A stretch of DNA of 64,000 nt from Capra hircus. Taxonomy: Eukaryota > Chordata > Mammalia > Artiodactyla > Bovidae. The position numbers and the translations under genes are program-made. The DNA lies in assembly GCF_001704415.2 (NCBI RefSeq), contig NC_030817.1:34173550-34237549 (forward strand), written 5' to 3'. Positions 60,768 to 64,000 of this stretch are shown here, one piece after another. The notes under the pieces are model-generated. The model saw nothing but the letters and a program-made list of their open reading frames with translations. It was not told the DNA's origin and ran no database searches. The number at the start of each line of letters is the position of its first letter. The first letter of the stretch is position 1.

Positions 60768-60968
60768 GTTGGATGGCTCAGTGGTAAAGTGTCCACCTAC
60801 AATGCAGGAGATGTGGGTTTGAGCCCTGGACCAAGATCCCCTGGAGAAGAAAATGGCAACTCACTTCAGTATTCTTGCCTGGGAAATCCAATGGACAGGG
60901 GAGCCTGGCAGGCTATAGCCCATGGGGTCCAAAAGAGTTGGACAGTACTTAGCAACTAAACAACAAAC
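60768..60968 (+). repeat. Bov-tA SINE
   Basis: Plus copy: ggatggctcagtggtaaagt, gaagaaaatggcaactcact, cagtattcttgcctgggaaa, agagttggacagtacttagc and a caacaaacaa tail. The first bases of the tRNA head are altered. Confidence 0.88.
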
Positions 60969-60989
60969 AATTTGTCAAATGTAAGTCCT

Positions 60990-61150
60990 ACTATAACCTG
61001 AATCAGAATTACCTGGATGCCTTTTAAAAATGAAGATTCCTTGACCATAACCCAAATCTACTTACACGACACCCTCTGGAATTAGGGCCCATGTTTTCCA
61101 AGCAGTCCTCAAATATTCAATATAGTCAAGCTTGAGAACCACAGCTTTGT
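60990..61150 (+). repeat. Possible MER5-like DNA transposon remnant
   Basis: The words gaatcagaattacctggatg, ttttccaagcagtcctcaaa and agcttgagaaccacagcttt resemble hAT-Charlie MER5 sequence. Decayed and tentative. Confidence 0.45.
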
Positions 61151-61874
61151 CTGGGACACAAATGGGTGGCAAACTCAGAGTAGTTAATAGATGCTTCACC
61201 TTTACATAACCCAGATCCCTCTATATGTTAAAAATATATAAATACACATATAAGCTAATTTATTTTTCCCAAGAATAACAAACACAAGTGAAGGCTAGAT
61301 TCCCAACCTCTCCTCTAAATGACCAGGAATGCTTTTGCCCATAAATCAACAATGTGTATCAAGCGGTACAAAAAGTAGTTTTGGCTAGGCCGCACAATGT
61401 GATGGATTCATGAAGTATAATGTAAGACTTATCAGGAAGAAGAGTATATACTTTATGTTGGTCTTGAGATGCATTCTGTTTATTGGTTAAAAAAAAATTC
61501 ATTAACATGAAATTCAAAGAGAACAGTACATTAAACATATAAGCAAAATTATCAAAGATGTGATTATACAAATTTTACTGGCAACACTGGAAAAGTTTAT
61601 TTAGCATTCTCAAAAAATGAACATAAAAATATTAGAAGCAACTACTATCCAGTGTCAAACAAATCAGAATACCTAAAAAATCTGATAACTCTAAGTGATT
61701 AGATAACTTTATTCTTTTTGGGGAAAAAAAAAACACATTATTAACGAAAACAAAGCAACAATTGTAATGGTGTGGGGCAGGTACCAGATACAGTAGCCCC
61801 GCTCAGCTACTGGTCAGCACCACAGTGGACCCTCCCCCTCTTCTGTATAAAAGGAACCCAAATTCAGGTTGTTT
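61151..61874. other. TMEM260 intron 1, unannotated part
   Basis: Unrecognised AT-rich DNA. A minus-strand open frame of 70 codons at 61359-61571 has no family signature. Confidence 0.4.
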
Positions 61875-61901
61875 TGTGTGTGTGTGTGTGTGTGTGTGTG
61901 T
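61875..61901 (+). repeat. TG dinucleotide microsatellite
   Basis: Thirteen uninterrupted TG units. It is followed by tttttattttgtattggggt, which looks like the antisense tail of an L1, and a ggtggtggtggt run. Confidence 0.92.
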
Positions 61902-61949
61902 ATAAACTTTTTATTTTGTATTGGGGTGGTGGTGGTGTAGCCCTCATAA

Positions 61950-64000
61950 TCAACTAAAGAGTACGAAATTGTACTTATACAGTACTTGGGTGTAACCTCA
62001 AAAATGACAGAATGATTTCAGTTCATTTCCAAGGCAAGCCATTCAACATCACAGTAATCCAAGTCTATGCCTCGACCACGGATGCCAAAGAAGCTTATCA
62101 GTTCTATGAAGACATAGAAGATCTCCTAAAACTAACACCGAAAAAATATGTTCTATTCATCACTGGAGATTGGAATGCAAAAGTAGAAAATCAAGATATA
62201 TCTGGAGTAACAGTCAAGTTTGGCCTTAGAAAACAAAATGAAGCAGGGCAAAGGCTAACTGAATTCTGCCAAGAGAATGTACTAGTTATAGCATACACCC
62301 TTTTTCAACAAATCAAGAGACTACTTTACACATGGACATCACCAAATGGTCAATACTGAAATCAAACTGATTACATTCTTTGTAGTCAAAGATGGAGAAG
62401 CTGTATACAGTTAGCCAAAATAAGACCTGGAGCTGACTGTGGCTCAGATCATCAGCTTCTCATAGAAAATTCGCTGGTGGCTCAGATGGTAAAGAATCCC
62501 CCTGCAATGTGGGAGACCTGGGTTTAATTCCTGGATTGGGAAGATCCCCTGGAGGAGGGCACGGCAACCCACTCCAGTATTCTTGCCTAGAGAATCCCCA
62601 TGGACAGAGTCCACAGGGTTGCCAAGAGTCGGACACAACTGAGCGACTAAGCACAGCACAAAGAAAACCGGGAAAAACATTAGGCCAGTCAGGTATGACT
62701 TAAATCAAATCCTGTATGAATTTGCAGTAGAGACGAATAGATTCAAGGGACTAGATCTAGCTAACAGAGTGCCTGAAGAACTAAGGACAGAAGTCCACAT
62801 ATCGTATAGGAGGTGGCGAACAAAACCATTCCAAAGAAAAAGAAAAGCAAGAAGGCAAAGTGGTATCTGAGGAGACTTTACAAATAGTGGAAGAAGGAAG
62901 AGAAGCGGAAAGCAAGGGAGAGAGGGAAAAGTATATCCAATTAAATGCAGAGTTCCAAAGAATAGCTACAAGAGACAAGAAGACCTTCAATGAACAGTGC
63001 TTAATAATAGAAGAAAACAGCAAAAGGGGAAAGACTAGATCTCTCTTTAGGAAAACTGGAAACATCAAGGGAGTATTACACCCAAAGAGGGGCACAATAA
63101 AGGATAAACATGGTAGAGACCTAATAGACCCTGAAGAGGCCAAGAAGAGATGGGAAGAATACATGGAAGAACTGTATAAAAAAGATCTTAACAAACCGGA
63201 TTACTATAATGGTGTGGTTAGTCATCCAGAGCCAGACATTTTGCAGTGCAAAGTCAAGAGGGCCTTAAGAAGCACTGCTGCTAATAAAGCTAGTGGATGT
63301 GATGAAACTCCAGCAAACTATTCAAATCCATAAAGGATGATGCCATCAGGTTTTGCATTCATTATGTCAGCAATTTGTCACTGTGCTTACTTAACTTATA
63401 TCAGAGTACATCATGCAAAATGCTGGGCTAGATGAAGCACAAGCTGGAATCAAGATTGCCAGGAGAAATATCAATAACGTCAGATATGCGGATGACACCA
63501 CCCTTATGGCAGAAGGTGAAGAACTTAAATGCCTCTTGATGAAGGTGAAAGAGGAGAGTGAAAAAGCTGGCTTAAAACTCAACATTCAAAAAAGTGAAGA
63601 TCATGGCGTCCGGTCCCATCATTTCATGGCAAATAGATGGGGAAGCAATGGAAACAGTGAGACTTTATTTTCTTGGGCTCCAAAACCACTGCAGATGTTG
63701 ACTGCAGCCATGAAATTAAAGGACACTTGCTCCTTGGAAGAAAAGCTATAACAAGCCTAGATAGCATATCAAAAAGCAGAGACATCACTTTGGCAACAAA
63801 GGTCCATCTAGTCAAAGCTATGGTTTTTCCAGTAGTCACGTACGGATGTGAGGATTGAACCATAAAGAAAGCTGAGCACCGAAGAATTGATGCTTTTGAT
63901 TTGTGGTGTTGGAGAAGACTCTTGACAGTCCCTTAGACTGGAAGGAGATCAAACCAGTCAATCCTAAAGGAAATCAGTCCTGAATATTCATTGGAAGGAC
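61950..64000 (+). mobile_element. BovB LINE with endonuclease and RT remnants, runs off the window
   Basis: Plus-strand BovB starting near caactaaagagtacgaaatt. An open frame at 62012-62359 encodes the AP-endonuclease part: FNITVIQVYASTTDAKEAYQ and FITGDWNAKVENQ. Downstream, frames at 62860-63333 and 63413-63751 carry RT sequence, including NINNVRYADDTTLMAEG with the YADD catalytic box and KAGLKLNIQKSE. Frameshifts, stops and a SINE insertion break it into pieces. The 3' end lies beyond 64000. It is antisense to TMEM260. Confidence 0.93.
62470..62661 (+). repeat. Bov-tA SINE inside BovB
   Basis: It starts ttcgctggtggctcagatgg and continues ctgggtttaattcctggatt, gcaacccactccagtattct and gagtcggacacaactgagcg. 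A short agaaaa on both sides (62464-62469, 62662-62667) may be the target duplication. BovB sequence resumes after it. Confidence 0.88.

Noticed and set aside
1..64000. CRISPR arrays, operons, phage or plasmid features
   Set aside because: No spaced identical repeats, ribosome-binding sites or prokaryotic genes; the repeats are dispersed mammalian retroelements.
58397..64000. TMEM260 promoter and first exon
   Set aside because: No CpG-rich island and no sequence encoding the part just before the ELITAAHELG segment was found, so they are placed beyond the window.

Overview
The window is nuclear DNA of a ruminant, most likely a bovid. The diagnostic signs are many Bov-tA and Bov-A SINEs, several BovB (RTE-type) LINE copies, CHR-type tRNA-derived SINEs of cetartiodactyls, and a young L1 whose 3' end is of the bovine type. 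Base composition is AT-rich. I see no CpG island, promoter, operon or prokaryotic feature. Species cannot be fixed from the sequence alone.

The only host protein-coding gene I can support is TMEM260 on the minus strand, an ER-membrane protein O-mannosyltransferase with a DUF2723 domain. Fourteen consecutive internal exons are present, running right to left from 58396 to 3850. All have AG acceptors and GT donors, and their phases join into one uninterrupted frame of 1709 nt (569 complete codons plus 2 nt of a split codon). If the gene has 16 exons, as I recall for the human gene, these are exons 2 to 15. The first coding exon and promoter lie beyond 64000, and the last exon with the 3' UTR lies left of position 1. 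Residue numbers in the exon entries are local: residue 1 is the first complete codon of exon 2. The rest of the window is intron.

Layout: 1-3849 is the last intron, with a MaLR-like LTR. 3850-22683 holds exons 15 to 8 among SINEs, an internally deleted old L1, and a mitochondrial insertion (NUMT) at about 19.64-20.35 kb. 22.7-34.4 kb holds exons 7 to 4, a BovB nested in another BovB, and a rearranged L1. 34.4-57.5 kb is the 23-kb intron 3. Its left half is repeat-rich, with a BovB carrying a nested L1, an old L1 and L2. Its right half, about 51.0-57.5 kb, is almost free of recognisable repeats. 57.5-58.4 kb holds exons 3 and 2. 58.4-64 kb is part of intron 1 and ends inside a plus-strand BovB.

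The most interesting signals are structural: a NUMT spanning ND6, tRNA-Glu and CYTB that is split by a BovB fragment and bracketed by a 28-nt direct repeat; two nested retroelements that give an insertion order; a 45-nt inverted repeat built from BovB sequence; a 22-nt C tract that becomes a G run in the TMEM260 pre-mRNA; and a repeat-depleted intron-3 block that may hold conserved regulatory DNA. I found no convincing unknown protein system.
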